Shown here: positions 45,489 through 59,669 of the stretch, piece after piece
Position numbering within the stretch: the first letter of the stretch is position 1
Layout of the letters: the number at the start of each line of letters is the position of its first letter
From: Nemophila menziesii
Lineage: Eukaryota; Streptophyta; Magnoliopsida; Boraginales; Hydrophyllaceae
Length of the DNA: 64,000 nt
Direction of reading: 5' to 3'
Assembly: GCA_029959085.1 (NCBI GenBank)
Contig: JARWIR010000008.1
Coordinates: 14,432,001 to 14,496,000, forward strand
Made by a program: the position numbers and the translations under genes
Notes under the pieces: generated by a model
Told to the model about the DNA's origin: nothing
Database searches by the model: none
The model's input: only the letters and a program-made list of their open reading frames with translations

Positions 45489-48074
45489 AAGATTTGTAGA
45501 GTTACATCCTGAGTTTGCTAGTGAACCTCAGAATGTATATTTGGGCATGGGTATTGATGATTTTGTCCGTTTTATATGTAGAACAACTCATATAGCATGT
45601 GGTCAGTTATATAGACCGTCTATAACTTGCCATTGTGGGTATCAATGAAGGAAACCACATTTCAGCTTTGTTTGGTGATTATGGGTCCGCGTTCACCCAT
45701 AAAGGACATGGATGTTTATCTCCGCCCTGTCATAGATGAGTTGGACATGTTGTGGGAAACAGAGATCCTTCTGTATGATGTTCATATGAAGTAAGAGTTT
45801 ACAATAAAGGTTTGTTTGTTGTCCACGACTAATAATTACTCCACTAGGTCATACACATCAGGTTGGAAGGGTCAAGATTACTTAGCATGTCCAGAATGCA
45901 TGGATTCTACTCCGTCATTGAAGGCGAAAAACAGTGTAGTGTATTTTAATTGTAGACAGTGGTTATCTACGAGACATTGGTTTAGAAAAGACAAAAATTC
46001 ATATATGAGTACAGAGCTGAGGACCCCCGGGAGGAAACATAGTCCGGATGATATTCAGACACTGTTAGATGGGTTGGCCATTGTGTTTACTGGTAAACAT
46101 AAGGATTTTGGGGGCAAGAAGACAAATAAAACTTGTCCTCGTGAGTTCAACTAGAAGAACAAGAGTATTTTTATTGGTTACCATATTGGTCGGAATAATT
46201 TGTAAAACATAAAATTCATGTTATTTATTGCGAGAATAATGTGTTCGATAGTTTGCTCAGTACATTTGTAGGACATGATGAGAAACCAAACAAAGATAAC
46301 GTGAAAGCGAGATTGGATCTTAAAGATATGAGCATCAGGAAAGAATTATGGTTGATAACAAGAGGAGGTGAATTGATACTCAAGCGAGGTAAGTATTCGT
46401 TGTCTACGGATAAGGTGAAAGTATTTATTTACTGGTTGAAGGCACAAAAAGTTCCCGATGGTTTCGTGTCTTGTTTGAGGAATAATGTACAAAGTGATGC
46501 GGCATTCAGAAAAGATTATTGGAATGAAATCACATGACTGTCACGTAATGATGCAGTATCTTTTTGTGGCTAGTATCCCCGAGCTTATAGATGATAAATC
46601 GATTAGCGATGTGATAATTGGGTTAGCTAACGTGTTTGGAGTCATTTGTAACAAGAGTCTTCTTAGGAAAGAGTTGGAATCTGGTAAGGCGGGAGTGGTT
46701 GAAGTGATGTGCAAACTAGAAATGATTTGACCTCCTGCTTTTTTTATATAATGATTCACTTGGTGATACACTTATACGATGAAGCATTATTAGGGGGCCT
46801 AGTACAAATTTGGTGGATGTAACCATTTGAAAGGTATTTGAAAAAGTTAAAATAGTATATTCGAAACCCGGCTAGGCCAAGGGTTTCAATCGCTGAGTGT
46901 TATGTGGTGGAAGAGACGTTGACATATATATCACGGTATCTTCAAGAAGAAAAAACGAAGTTCAATGATCCCTGTAGATACAATGAGCCACTGCCTAAAC
47001 CGAACGAGTTATACGTTTTTAAGAGTCACTGTACTCTAGTTGGTAAGAAAGAGTTTGGTCATTTACCGTATAGAGAGAAGGAGCAAATCAAGTGGTATAT
47101 TTTGCATAATTGCGACGAGATCGAGCCATACATGACGTAAGTAACACTAATCTATTTTTATTAATTTATTTGTACATTAATTTTAATTCTTTTCTTAAAA
47201 TTTAGTCAACACAAATCCAGACTATCGGGCACGGCTAATGCTATAGAGAAGATGCACCGACAAAGGTTTAAGGGGTGGTTTTGGGAAAATATACATTTTT
47301 TAATAATACACTATTTTTTTCAAAAGTATAATTTTTTTTATAGATTCATGCAATGCACGAGGCCGGTGATGCACTAGCTACCCCTGAGATGATGTCTTTG
47401 CCAATCATGTCTCATGGTACAGTTCATAGATACGAATCATGTATTATGAATCATGTCAAATAGATTACTAGAGAAAAAGGAGAAAAAAGAGTGACTCAGG
47501 ATTACAGAGTATTTTCCATGTATAATGGGACACCTTTTTACGGTGAATTAGTGAAGATCTTAGAGGTTACATTCAATGGTGGTTGTGAGGTTGTGTTATT
47601 CGATTGTAGGTGGTATAAAACGAGAAACATGAGGAAAGAACATACGGTAACCTTCATCAAGACATCTTTTTTTTCTGGGGGGATGAACCATACATTTTAG
47701 CAACCCAAGCCAAAAAAAGGGTTTACATTGACGAGATTACTACAAAGAAAACAATGAAATGATGGAAAGCCGTTTGGGAAATCAAGATTGTCATAGATGG
47801 AGTCCCGAGTTATGGGGTGCGGAGTCACTATCTACTGACAACGAGCGCATCACGATTCCTTCGGTGAACACAAAGACGGATTACTCGCAATTGAACTTGG
47901 AAACTACTGAGGAGATCGAGTTCGACCCATCTTATTTGCTGATTGATATAGTTATTGATGAAGACGAGGATATTTCTTTATGACACATGAGACGAGCATG
48001 GAGATGAGGAACCTATTGACGTTTATAGTGATGATGAACTTATAGACAGTAGCGGATATGAAACTAATCAGTGA
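45489..48074 (+). pseudogene. TNP2-type transposase of CACTA-B, second copy, 5'-truncated
   Basis: Matches 23328-25914. Recognisable parts are MKETTFQLCLVIMGPRSPIK, RPVIDELDMLWETEILLYD, GWKGQDYLACPECMDSTPSL, then the DUF4218- and DUF4216-like regions to the stop at 48074. Some defects are shared with the first copy (TAA after the HxK near 45792). Others are private: here STRHWFRKD is intact where the first copy has a stop, while EFN is followed by TAG where the first copy reads NWKKK. The gene was therefore already dead before duplication and both copies kept decaying. Confidence 0.85.
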
Positions 48075-48244
48075 AATATTTTATTGGGTTATGTTTTCAA
48101 AAATATTCGACTTTGTTTTCTTCGAGTTTTTAGATTATCGAAATATTTTGATGAAATTTATTTTGATGTTATAATGTATTTTTTATAATGTTAAGAAACA
48201 AATTATAAGTGAAAAAAACTGGTCAAGTGTAAGTTTAATGTTAA

Positions 48245-48590
48245 AAAACAAATTAGCGATAAAATAATTAAAGGAACGCATCGCTAAGACGAAGAACTTT
48301 GTCGCGAATATTAAGAGTCATTTGCGACGAGTTTCAAGATAAGACCTCATAGCTAGTATTAATTACTTACTAGGGACAACCATTTTCATCGCTAATAACC
48401 CCCAAATATTTTTATTGGTCAATTTGGGCGGTCAGTTTTGCCGCCCAAAGAAACTAGCGACGAAAATAAACAAAAGCGACAAGATGTGTCATCGATAAAC
48501 GAGGAAATGCAACAGTCGTGCGTACGATACGTACACGTGCCACTATTTTGCGACTAAATTTTAATACTTAGTGACAACTTTTTTCATCGC
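48245..48590. repeat. Internal motif cluster of CACTA-B, second copy
   Basis: Decayed GCGACGA/TCGTCGC motifs as at 26095-26435, followed by TATCTATAAAACCCTAAACC at about 48603 and the leader of the truncated second gene (ATGGCTTCATCAGCATTACC at 48838). Confidence 0.7.
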
Positions 48591-49424
48591 TAACTAGAAA
48601 ATATCTATAAAACCCTAAACCAAAGCTCATTTCTTCACATTAAACCCAACAAAAGATTCCAAATCGAGAGCTCTTCAAGATTCTCCCATTTCAGAGCATA
48701 ATCCATGTCAATTAAAGTCAATAACACCTTAAAGGTAATGATTTCTCTTCCATTTACACTTTTTAATTCCTTTTTTGCTTTTATTCTATTTTTTAACAAT
48801 ATTTTTTTATTGTTGTTTTTGAATTCGATTGCGTGGCATGGCTTCATCAGCATTACCATCACACTTTTCACGTAAAAGGTACCAAGTTCGAGCTACTTTT
48901 ACTCTTTTTTTATTTTATTTATTTTTTGATTGCAAAATTTGTTTATTAAATTTAAAGTTTGATTAATTCTGAGTTATGTTTAGGTTATATTAGGTGGTTT
49001 AACACTTTTATTGGGTTTATACATACATGTATGTGTGATTTGTGATTATTAATTGCTAAAAAAATAAGTTTTTTCTAAAAATTATGGTTTTTTTGGAATT
49101 TCATTTACTATGATTAGTGTTTCTTAGTTGTTTATATTATTAGAGATCAAATTAGTTGTTTATATGTGTGATTATGTGGTTTTTTTGGAATTTTAAGAAC
49201 TTTTTTTTAGATTTATAGTGTTTTTGGATTTTTTTTAGTGTTTTTGGTAATTTGTTAATTTAATTTAAAATGTAAGGACCTTAGTGCAAATAATTATACG
49301 TTTTTTAGACCTAAAAAGATTTTTAGAAAAAAAAAATCAATAATAAAGCTTAAAATATTTTTTAGGTAAAGGATAGAATTGCATAATTGAATATGGGAGT
49401 ATTCAAGATATAATAATTCATATG

Positions 49425-50070
49425 TTTCATATTCAAGATATATAATTTAGTATACTTACTATAAGCATGCATGTTGGTCCTTTGACACGCGTCTTCCTTC
49501 CTTTACTGATAGATGTCACTACTTTATTACACATGCTTGGTGCCCAATCATATGTGTTAAGCTGGTGTAGTTCTTTTGAAACATAAATTAGCTGCCACTC
49601 TACGCTAGATGCACTATACGGGTAGAAATTTGTTGCAAATTTGAAAATGCATTTGAGGTTTGCAAAGTCTATCAAAACATCATATGTTGCTTATTCTTCG
49701 AATAAATCCTCGATGTGTCTCTTCAATTCATATTTTTCAAGCATATATGTATCGTTAACAACAAGGAACTATTAATGGAACCACATAGAATGTACAAACA
49801 TCTTCCCCACTCCTACAAGGAACTGGTATGTCTCAACCCTGAACTCTAAGTATTAATCTTACGTCTTCCTTACTTAGTGAATTTGATTATGGTGCCACTA
49901 AGAGTCCATTTTTCCTTTGGAAATAACATGATATCATGTATGTAGTTGCCACATTGTCTTTCTTGATCTGTTTTAGCTTGTCATTCTTTTGATATAACGC
50001 CTTTATAAGATTTTAAAAGGGTATCCGTCGACATGCATGTATATGTTCTCTTTGGATATTAGTTTTTTTT
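49425..50070 (-). pseudogene. Unrecognised minus-strand coding remnant (second copy)
   Basis: Same as 27240-27890, with LIDFANLKCIFKF, SSVEWQLIYVSKELHQLN and APSMCNKVVTSISKGRK kept. The few replacements (a Cys to Trp, a Cys to Arg, a Met to Leu) do not introduce stops in the central stretch. Family unknown. Confidence 0.35.
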
Positions 50071-52346
50071 AGAATTTGGTATAGTTCGTCTTATGATGAA
50101 CGTAACTCTAGAGCCATTTCTGCAAAAAAAGAAAAAAAAATAGATGGGATTGATCCCATAACATAATTATTTAGATAATTAAGCAACTAATACTAATAAA
50201 CTTACAACTTTTCAATCCTATCAATCAACTATAGCTTAAAGGGATAAATAATATCAATATACACAACAAACTCTAAAATTGAACAAAATTAGATGGGAGT
50301 GATCTCATCTGTTCATAGCTTAATTATTTAGAGAGTTAAGCAACTACAAATAAGAAAGTTTACAACTCTTCAATCCTATCAATCGACTATAGTTTCATGG
50401 GAATTATCCCATCAGTCAATAAATAGTAACCCTAAAATTGAGGAACATAACCAAAAAACCAAAAATCGCGTAGTATGAGTATCATTTTCACAATGAAACA
50501 GATTAACCTAAGCTATATTGACATTTTGTTGTGAAATAAATGAAAGAAAATAAAAAAATGAAGCGTTTTACATTTAAATCTAACAAAAATATACCACAAC
50601 TACTACAAATAATCTAGACTGCTATAAATCTTCACTCACCGCACTTTGTGATCTCACCTCGCAACAACTCCTATTTTTTTCATTTTTGTGTGTTTTGTGT
50701 TTCATAGAGAGGGGGGGAGGTGCGATGTGTGTGTAATTCTTTTTTAAACATATGTGAAATGGGAACGATACTTAAGGTGTTTTGGTTTTCTTTTTTTTGT
50801 CACGACCACATTATTGTAAAAAGGAAGGTAGTTAAGTAATTTATGTTATCTCTTATAGAATATGATGTGTTCGGTCAACTATATTATTATATTGAGTTTT
50901 TGGGAATTAGCCCTTATTTTAATGGTGATTTGGTATTGAAAAGATAGCCATGTAATTTTAGCTTTAGTTTAGAATGTGTAAATATTTGTTTATAAGGTTC
51001 GATTGTAATATTTTCTTAGTTCAATGTAATTCACATTTTATTAAGTATAATCATACTAATTTTCCGTTACAAGTTTTTTACAATTAGATTGTTACACATT
51101 TATTATTGGATTAATAATAGAGTGAAAATAATAAGTATGAAACTTATTTATATATTTACGAGAAGGGAGGTAAATGTACCAAGTTATTCACAAACTAATT
51201 TTCTACATTTTCTTTTACTTATCAAATTTATAACCTTCATATATTGCTTATAAGAGGTATATAGCTTTTAAACTAAACAAATGTATTTGAATTATATCTT
51301 GTTTAATTTAACCAGATCATCTTTCTTACCCATGGATATTATCTACTAGATAAACTTTGATTATTTCTTGTTTGATTATATCTTGTTTATCTTGCTATAT
51401 TATAAATTTTCAGAATATATTTTAACATACTGTTTTTCTGAGTCGAGTTCTAATACCCTATTCATCTCCCTTTGCTGGTTATGATTTTTGGATTCGCACT
51501 TTTATATTATTTGTTCGCGAACCTATGAGGATTACCTAATTTTCATCGCTAACTAGAGATTAATTATTAGCGTATCAAACTTTGAAAAAATGTTATGTGA
51601 AAGACACCGCCCAATTGCTTTATCAAGTTACACGTTAATGGTTGACAACTTCTCACACGTGTATCACTTTTAATAGAATTATCTGAATATTTATAGTCCC
51701 GAAAATCAATACTAATCACTTTATTTACTAAGAATATAACACCTTCTAAACATAAAATTCTGAAGAAAAAAACTTTAAATCTAAGCTAATTAATGGAAGT
51801 TATTAACGGCGATAGGTGACAAAGTGGTGGAGATACGTCGCTGGATTAGCTATGGAGAGAGAAGAAGAATTAATGAATATTAATCTTTTACCTTAAACCC
51901 TAGAGAAAGAAAGAAGGAATAAAAAGGAACCATTTTTGTGTGGCCTAAAATGGGTCAGGTATGTTGTATATGTCAAGAAGAAGTGGGGTGAGGGGTGTTG
52001 ATTTAAAATCTAGGGAGGGTGTCAGTTTTGTAATATTTTTAAACTCAAGGGATTTAATATTTTTTATTTCTCACGAATAGGGTTTTATTAAAATAGCCTA
52101 CGATGTCCTTCATTTAAATGTCCACATGGAATTTAACACTTGAATTGGATGGAGGTAAAGACACTTTACGAAATATTGGAGACATCAATACATGTTTTGA
52201 TATTACGGGTACTCAAAAATCCCATTAGTGATTCTATGAATACAACATGAAGAATTATTTCTCAAAATACTAGACAAAAGGCAAATATTCTCAATGGTGT
52301 CCTAGCTAAGCATTGCTTTTGTTACCGCAATCCCCCAATTATCAAA
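50071..52346. other. Gene-free AT-rich block (second copy)
   Basis: Corresponds to 27900-30126. It includes the possible decayed CACTA internal region at about 51500-51900 and nothing else that I recognise. Confidence 0.5.
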
Positions 52347-52386
52347 TCTACTTAATTTTATTTAGCCCAACAACTGAGCACGTAAT

Positions 52387-52578
52387 ATGGCGTCATTCAC
52401 AAATATGCTAAAATTATCCACAAAGGAGGACTTAGGGGAGTATCTAGAAATACCAAGTATGGGTGATATATCCATACTGAGTAGGTTGGTATTGCTATTA
52501 GATTTTATGCACAAACCTTTCAGAATAAGGATACATAAGACTTGTTATGGGAATTGGGGTGGAAAATTTACTCGGTGA
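52387..52578 (+). pseudogene. Short open stretch at the left of copy D, unrecognised
   Basis: The frame MASFTNMLKLSTKEDLGEYL followed by SRLVLLLDFMHKPFRIRI is open in D. It is broken in B by a TAG (near 11324) and in C by a one-base deletion near 30212. The block could be the remnant of a small exon. No family recognised. Confidence 0.25.
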
Positions 52579-53722
52579 CCCATATAATATTTTTTTACCA
52601 AATACTGTTTTTCAACATAATTAGGTTAGATCTTCTTCTTGCGTCAATATCCAATATCATGGTAGTCTAGAATTATTATCGAGTAATCTCATAGTTGTTC
52701 AGACTCGAACCCACCTATATCTCTTTATGTTTTGTAATATATAGAAAAAATGAATTTTGTTGACAGGAATCGAACCCAGGTTCAAACAAAAGAAACCCGT
52801 GTCTTAAGACACTAAAGCAAAAATGAATTCCGTTGACAGGAATCGAACCTAGGTTCAAAAAAAATTAATAAGTGGGGCCAGAATCAATCTTGGTCACTAC
52901 TTATGTTTAGCCAGATTAAATCATGACCACCACTTATATTTAGCCAGATTTAATCCTAACCACCACTTATGTGGGTAAATCTGAACCGTAGAAAAAACTC
53001 TAAAATATAATATAAATATATATTACTACGTTTATCCCTTAATTTGTATAAATTTTTTTTTCTTTTGATGAAACTATAGAAACTTCTCCTTACATATACT
53101 TTTTTACACATTCTTTCTTTCTCTTTTTCTCTCTTTATTTTCCTTTGTAACCCTACTCTCTCATTCCTTTAAATATCTCTTCTTTAAACCGCCGTCTCTA
53201 GTCTATCTTTATTTTTTCATCGCTATAATTCTAACATCTAAATCTCCTACAATATACAGTAGTATCGATCTATACTGCGTACCAATAAATATAATTTTTT
53301 CTCTTGCAAGTTATGTAATTGATTTTCAAAATAGATCTTGATGTGGTAAGTATCTTAGAATATTAGTATTTCTCCTCATATATGAATTGCTTCTGATATG
53401 AAGTTCTAACTGAATAATTTCGATATGTTTCACCATTTTGTAACTTTATTATTTTGTAAGTTGTAGAGTAAATTTGATCTCTCTTCTAATGTGATACATT
53501 TTCTTTTTAATCATTTTTATTGGTATAATATCTAGTAATATATGTATGTTTGTGTACACAACTGAAGTTGAATGACTTTCTTGTTTACTTTTATAATTGT
53601 TGAATATTTTTGGTTCATATGATTCATAAAATAAATTTTTAATTTCATATTAATTTTATATGCATATAAGATTCAATGTTGCTCATATACATATATTTAA
53701 TTTATAAAAAGTAAAGTTATAC

Positions 53723-53832
53723 ATTACCCTCATACTACCCCTTTATATGGTATGATTTGACTAGAAATTAATTAATTTGCAATCAAATGACGCCACATAA
53801 AGAGGGTGGTATGAGGGTTGCATGTAAGGAGT
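53723..53832. repeat. Small stem-loop insertion (copy D)
   Basis: Arms as in 12434-12541 and 33655-33763. Confidence 0.6.
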
Positions 53833-54197
53833 GATATATAAAATTACTTATTTATAAAAAAAGAAAAATAAATATTGATGCATAATTAGTCAACAAAAAA
53901 TATATTTAACCAGTTTGATATGGTGTGTAGGTAATTTATTCTATAATGAAATTATATAGTCTCAAGGAAGAGATCATTGGTCATGCCATTTCAAACAAAA
54001 AATGACATTTTATATCAGGTATAACACTTTACTATATGCCATAATATAATTTTTTTTATATAATTTACCTTCCTATGGTATAGAAAGATGGCATATAAGA
54101 TACAACCTTCATATATTCGAACCCATGGTTATGGACCCGGAACCATTAGTATGAAACATTTTCACTTTTCTATTTGCTTTCAATAGTTTGACCTATT

Positions 54198-54240
54198 TAG
54201 AAAAATTGCCAGTCTACGAATGTGGTTTCGATCCTTTTGT
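54198..54240 (+). pseudogene. Short mitochondrial nad3-like fragment (copy D)
   Basis: The frame reads [14 protein letters not shown], a better match to the conserved nad3 segment [13 protein letters not shown] than copy C. The surrounding sequence is not nad3-like. Confidence 0.5.
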
Positions 54241-55099
54241 GACATCAAATAGCGTCAATAGGTCCGAAAAAGTATCTAAAGAAATAAAATTTAGATATTT
54301 ATACCATGTCGAAGTAACAAACCATGTCATATATGTATGTAATAAATATCATTTTGAGAGACAATCCACATGCAACCCAAAAAGATAGAAAGTGTCGCTC
54401 AATATGTGAGTCTAAAACTTTGAAGGGGAAAAGTTGTGAGGCAGGAAAATAAGGACGTTCAGTAATTTTGCATACGAAGTGGTCGGTAAATATAATTTTT
54501 TATTTTAAATCTATTTTTTTCTGGCGAACGTTGATGGTCGCTAAAACCGCAAACCATAGCAATGGACCCCTTAGTTTTGAGAAAAAGTATTCCACTTTTT
54601 TCTAAATTTTTATCAAAATACCTTATATTTTACGAAATTTATAGATTATTCACTTGCTCCTAAACTTATGAATTATAATTCCAAAATATAATATTTTTAA
54701 AATTCTTCTATTCAAAATTTGATGATTCAGTACCTGGTATCATGATACATACCTCATATTCTAAATTAACAAAAAAAAAAACTATATAATTAATCTTATG
54801 ATATATGATTTGTTATTATAATGAATAGATTGATTTAAATATCAATTTGATTATCCAATATTAGATGAAATTTTTTTTCCATTTGTATTATCTAGGGACA
54901 TAGTGTTATTGTTTCAAAAAAATTGATCCCATATAATATTGGTGATTTCAAGTTAACTATTTCTGTAATTTTGGTGATTTTGCATAAAACAACCATCCGT
55001 TAATTTTTGTTGTTCGATATATGTTATTTATTATAAATATAGCGTTACAATGCAATGAATTAATAATAATATAAGGTATTGGAACAAGGGTCGTGATTT

Positions 55100-55282
55100 G
55101 CACCGCTCTCCAAACCAGGACCCTTGTTCTTTGCGGGCATTTAAGTTTTCACAACTTCTCCCAATTTACATCGAACTTAATTTCATTATGAGGAGATAGG
55201 AATTAACTTATATGTGAATTGGAAGAAATTGTGGAAGCTTAAATGTTCGCAAAGATAAGAGTCATGGTTTGGAGACCAGTAC
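55100..55282. repeat. Large foldback (~180 bp hairpin), copy D
   Basis: Same inverted arrangement as 35054-35237, with point differences in both arms. Confidence 0.8.
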
Positions 55283-56392
55283 AAGACAGAAATAAAGCAA
55301 CAAGGAGAAATTTAATTAGAAGGGGTATGGTGGCTAGATCTCTGTAGTTCGTTAAGTAGTCATTAATAAGATTATTCTCTCGTTGGTTCGCAGTATTTGG
55401 GCAATTCTTTGAGAGTCTCATAAAATACCATTGCTCCATTCATTGAATATAATTCTCCTAAGTAGAGTTTGAGTTTACAATGTTCTTGATGCGAAATAAC
55501 TACCCAATCGTATTTATAGGAACCTTTATCTTCCTAATTCTCTATGGAAGTTCAAGGATGTTAAACTTGTTTCTTGATTAGAGGGAATATTGTGCCCCAT
55601 CTTGTTACAAATCTTTTGTGTTTCCGGAAAGGCCAAACTACACCAATAGTTAATCAGTTAGTAGGTGTGACATAATTAGTTATTCCATGACATCTTTATT
55701 AGTTAATGTATCTATGCATGTGTAAACATCTATAAGCAGGTCAAATTAATGTATTCATATTAAAACAGTTAGTTTTCCAAAATTAAAATTCATTCCATAA
55801 AGGTGATATGTTATATCAGTTTATCCTCTATTTTTAATGGTTTTTATTGATATAAATACTTTTCAAATTTTAGAGTGTAAAAATGTTCATTTTTTCTTCA
55901 TAATTGTGTGTATGACTGCTTGTAGTTGTTGGGCTTATACCCATAGATCTTTACAAAGACGTATTGATGTATAATTTTAACCATGTTACATAATAGATGA
56001 ATGAGAAATTGAGAGTATATTATTTAATGTATGAGTGTGCTCTCTAGTTATGTATGTAAGTATATGATAATGCATAGAAGTTGAAAGATATGATCATAAT
56101 CAATACATAGTTATAACAGTCAATGTTATGGAGTTGGCTATTTAATTGAGTTCAATATCAAGTACTTGCAATAGATAAAGGATTATATAAAATATTTAGA
56201 GTAGAATTATTTTAGAGTAATACATATTATATAATATTTTCTTATATATTTTTGTAGTTTTTTTAGTAACATAATAATTTTTACGATTATTCTGGGACCT
56301 TACTGTAAACTGGTTATTTTTTCTGTAAATCTATCATGCTCTAAACTTGCGTCGAAATTGTGGGGTGATTTGCATTTTTTGTATAATTGCAG

Positions 56393-57570
56393 GGACTACT
56401 ATCTGAAAATGCACAGAAGAAGGCATTGTAATTCGGTGAATGGTTACAAGTCTAATACGATGAGGGGAGTTGGTGAGGGTTCATCCAGAGGTCGTGGTGC
56501 TAGTGGATATGGTCGTAGTGGTGGTCAGAGATGGCAGTTTCAGCCTCCATAGCCTAGTAAAAGCGATATTTTCTTGGAAGCTGGTAAACTTGCGGCAGAG
56601 TATTTAGTTCGTAAGAGGATCTTACCACCTAATGCACTTTCTAGTAAGTAGAAAAGTGATAATTTCAAGAATCAAGGAGGAGATTTTCGATCGGGAAATG
56701 TTAGTCCAGATACTGTTCCAGGTCGGAGGAAAAGATCTGGTTCGTTCAAGAATCATGGGTCGGATTCTAACCGAGATTTTGGTAGAAGTAGATCATGGTC
56801 AGGGAGGACTTCCCAGAAAACATGACCCACTATTGAGGCTGTTGCGGAATCCGCCGAGGTGTCTCTAGAGCCTGGGAAGATTAGGGGTGATATTAATGAT
56901 CATGTTGTTAAGGAAGACATAGCCATAGATGGTTTAATCCTACTATGTGATGTTATAGAAGATGAGATCAGGGGTGAACAGCGAGAACTTGAAGTTGATC
57001 AAAGCTTCACCGAAGCTAAGAAACCGAGAGCCACGTGGTAGCCGCCTGAGCCTTTCAGTTTTATCGAAAACACCAGAAAAACCACCATGGCCGAGGAAAA
57101 GTTGTTTCCGAGTTTGGATTTCAACAAGAATTATGAAGTGAAACCGAGTACAATGCGGATAAATGGAACAGACAAATATGGTAAACATATTGAGGATGAC
57201 GATGTACCAGAACAGAAGGCGTTTAACGGCTTGGAGAAAAGGCAAGTATTTCTGGTTTTTATATTTTTGAGTTAATTGCACTATTGGTTCCTATATTTCC
57301 CAAAGAATGTATTATTTGCTGGCTAATGGAATATATGCTATAATTCTTAACCACGCAGGAACAAGATTGACTTTTCTGCTCCGCATAACTTTTGTTATAA
57401 TCCAGACAACAATCAAGTGATTTCACATGTTCAAGAGGGCTATGCAAATAATATAATGGAGTTACTTGGAAAGGATGCACCAAACATTTCTTCGGCACCT
57501 TCGGAGATAAATACTCTTGATGCTAATTTGAACCTTCATGATGGAGAGAAAAGTATTAATATATGCATTA
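56393..57570 (+). pseudogene. RGG-rich host gene fragment in copy D
   Basis: The acceptor TATAATTGCAG precedes exon 56393-57241, reading DYYLKMHRRRHCNSVNGYKS, SSRGRGASGYGRSGGQRW and QFQPP, then TAG. A second TAG stands at SSK*KSDN near 56649, and a third (ATW*) follows the 5-base deletion shared with C near 57037. After a GC-AG type intron the exon at 57359 gives NKIDFSAPHNFCYNPDNNQV and HVQEGYANNIMELLGKDAPN. Upstream, about 0.8 kb present in C is deleted. Protein not identified. Confidence 0.65.
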
Positions 57571-59669
57571 TTAACTATTTTTATCATATCATATTAATAA
57601 ATGATTATGAATTCGAGCCTTCAATAAAATTCTTTCATTTCTATTGAAATTGAGTTTTATGGGTTTGCTTTCATTCTCAACTATGTTTTTACTAATGTAC
57701 GTGTTTTTTCTTTTTAATTTTTATACAGACTTCATATTGGGTTTATTTGTGATCTAGAATTTTTATTTAGAAATGCTTTTAAGTCTTTAGATTTTAGTCT
57801 TCAACAACGTAAATGCTTAGGAGCCTTTTTTTTGTGCACAAATGTAGTAATTCTCTTGCTGGATTACTTATATAAATTAACATTTTCATATCTTTACTTA
57901 TGGGATTCTTTCTTTCCCATTATCGTTCTTTCCTTGTTCAGTCAGGATTTTCAAGTAGATCATATTAAGAATGTTATCAAAATTCAAGTTTAATTTTACA
58001 ACTCAATTTTAAGCACATAAAATAACATTTTCAATTCCAAAGAGAAAACTAGTGGTAAAGAGTTTGTTTATGTCACACAACATAACATATACATTCTTGA
58101 GTATTGAATGAAGTAATGTATGAATAAAAATGTATAGTTTCACTCGGATGTATAATTACACTCTAAGGTTTACTAAGAATTGTGATTAAAATCTATTTTT
58201 TTACCTATGGTTGAGGTGCTCCATGTATGAGTAGTGAAGCCACATATTGCCTAGGGGGCCATGTCGGCCCCTTAGTTTTCAAAATTCTTTTTTGACTCCA
58301 TTAAAAGAATTACTAATATTTTATGGGATTTCTTTTCAAAATATTTACTTGGCTCCCTAATATTGTCTAAAGTCATTTGTTTTAGGTTTTGATTTGGTAT
58401 GTTGCTTGTATGAAATATGTTGTTTATATTATATATTAATTATATTGTATAATATAATATTTATAGTGTAATTGACTCATTATGTTATAAAAGAATCCAG
58501 TACAATTAACTCAAAATATATTTTAGGAAAATTGCAAGAACCTAGGAATTTTTTGGGACATAGTCCCAAACACCTTTTGCTTTCTAACAAATTTTTTTCC
58601 ACCAACTAGGTTATCTTATTAAATAAGATGGAATATATTATAGACCTTTAGACTTTTTTGATCTAAAGATAAAATATTTTCTTTAAAAATCAACTTGTAG
58701 GATATAAATGCAGGTTTGGCTTAAACATGCACCACTTAAGCTTAATCTGGTACAAACACTAAACAATAACTTTACAATCAACATTCTCAAAACGATAATC
58801 AAACGCCCAACCTAACTTAATAATATATCATGTTCTACCTTTAATTTTTAATCTATCCAAATCAATTTTACAAAATCTAAAACAAAGAACCTCAAATTAA
58901 TGGTAAATTTTACAATTGTAGAAAAATCTATCTTGTTACACGAGACTTCTTTATTCTTTGCTAGGGCAACGGATGTTTTTGGCTGATTTTTCATATATCA
59001 AACACTAATCATTTTCATTCTTAAAGTGTTGTTTTATGCCTAAATTTTCACATGCTTACTCTTTGAATATCTCCATCTTTTGGGCAACTTTCTTATCTGT
59101 GATAATTTCCTCATTTTTAACTTGTCCGAAATAAGTCAAAGTTGAGAATGTTATTCGATGCGAATTTGTCAGGAAAAGTTTTTGTTTCAAAAAAAAAAGT
59201 GAGGGTACTCCAAGTCTTCACAAGAGAAATCTTTAAGCCTTCTTTGGAATATAATATATTTTGTTGATTTTTAGCATGCATTGGGTAACTTATATAAAAT
59301 TTAGCTACTGTATTTCAATATTTAAGTCAACCTAATTTACCTTTATGACTTTTAAGCGTCGCTGGTTAAAGTCCTGAATACATTAATAATAGGTCCATAT
59401 ATTACACATAATACCCTATTTTTCAAATATAAAAACAACTGATCATATACTTGTCAAAGTACATAGAAGCAAAAGAAAAAAAGTTCTAGGTTTCTCCCTT
59501 TTAAATCTTCATTCATTTACTTAAATATTACATCAAAGATTAAAGATCATAGTAATTTATTCTGTTAATTATGTCTAATTTTAAGCTTTTGAAACAATGT
59601 TGAACTATGTTAAATTGTACATCGACCCCTTTGATCACACTCTCATAACAAAAATTGCAGTTTACCCCT

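Larger units (their letters stand above)
45489..58167. repeat. Large segmental duplication, second copy
   Basis: Same order and orientation as 23328-38995. It starts abruptly inside the TNP2 pseudogene of CACTA-B. The sequence AAG is shared by both partners at the junction with CACTA-A. Confidence 0.9.
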
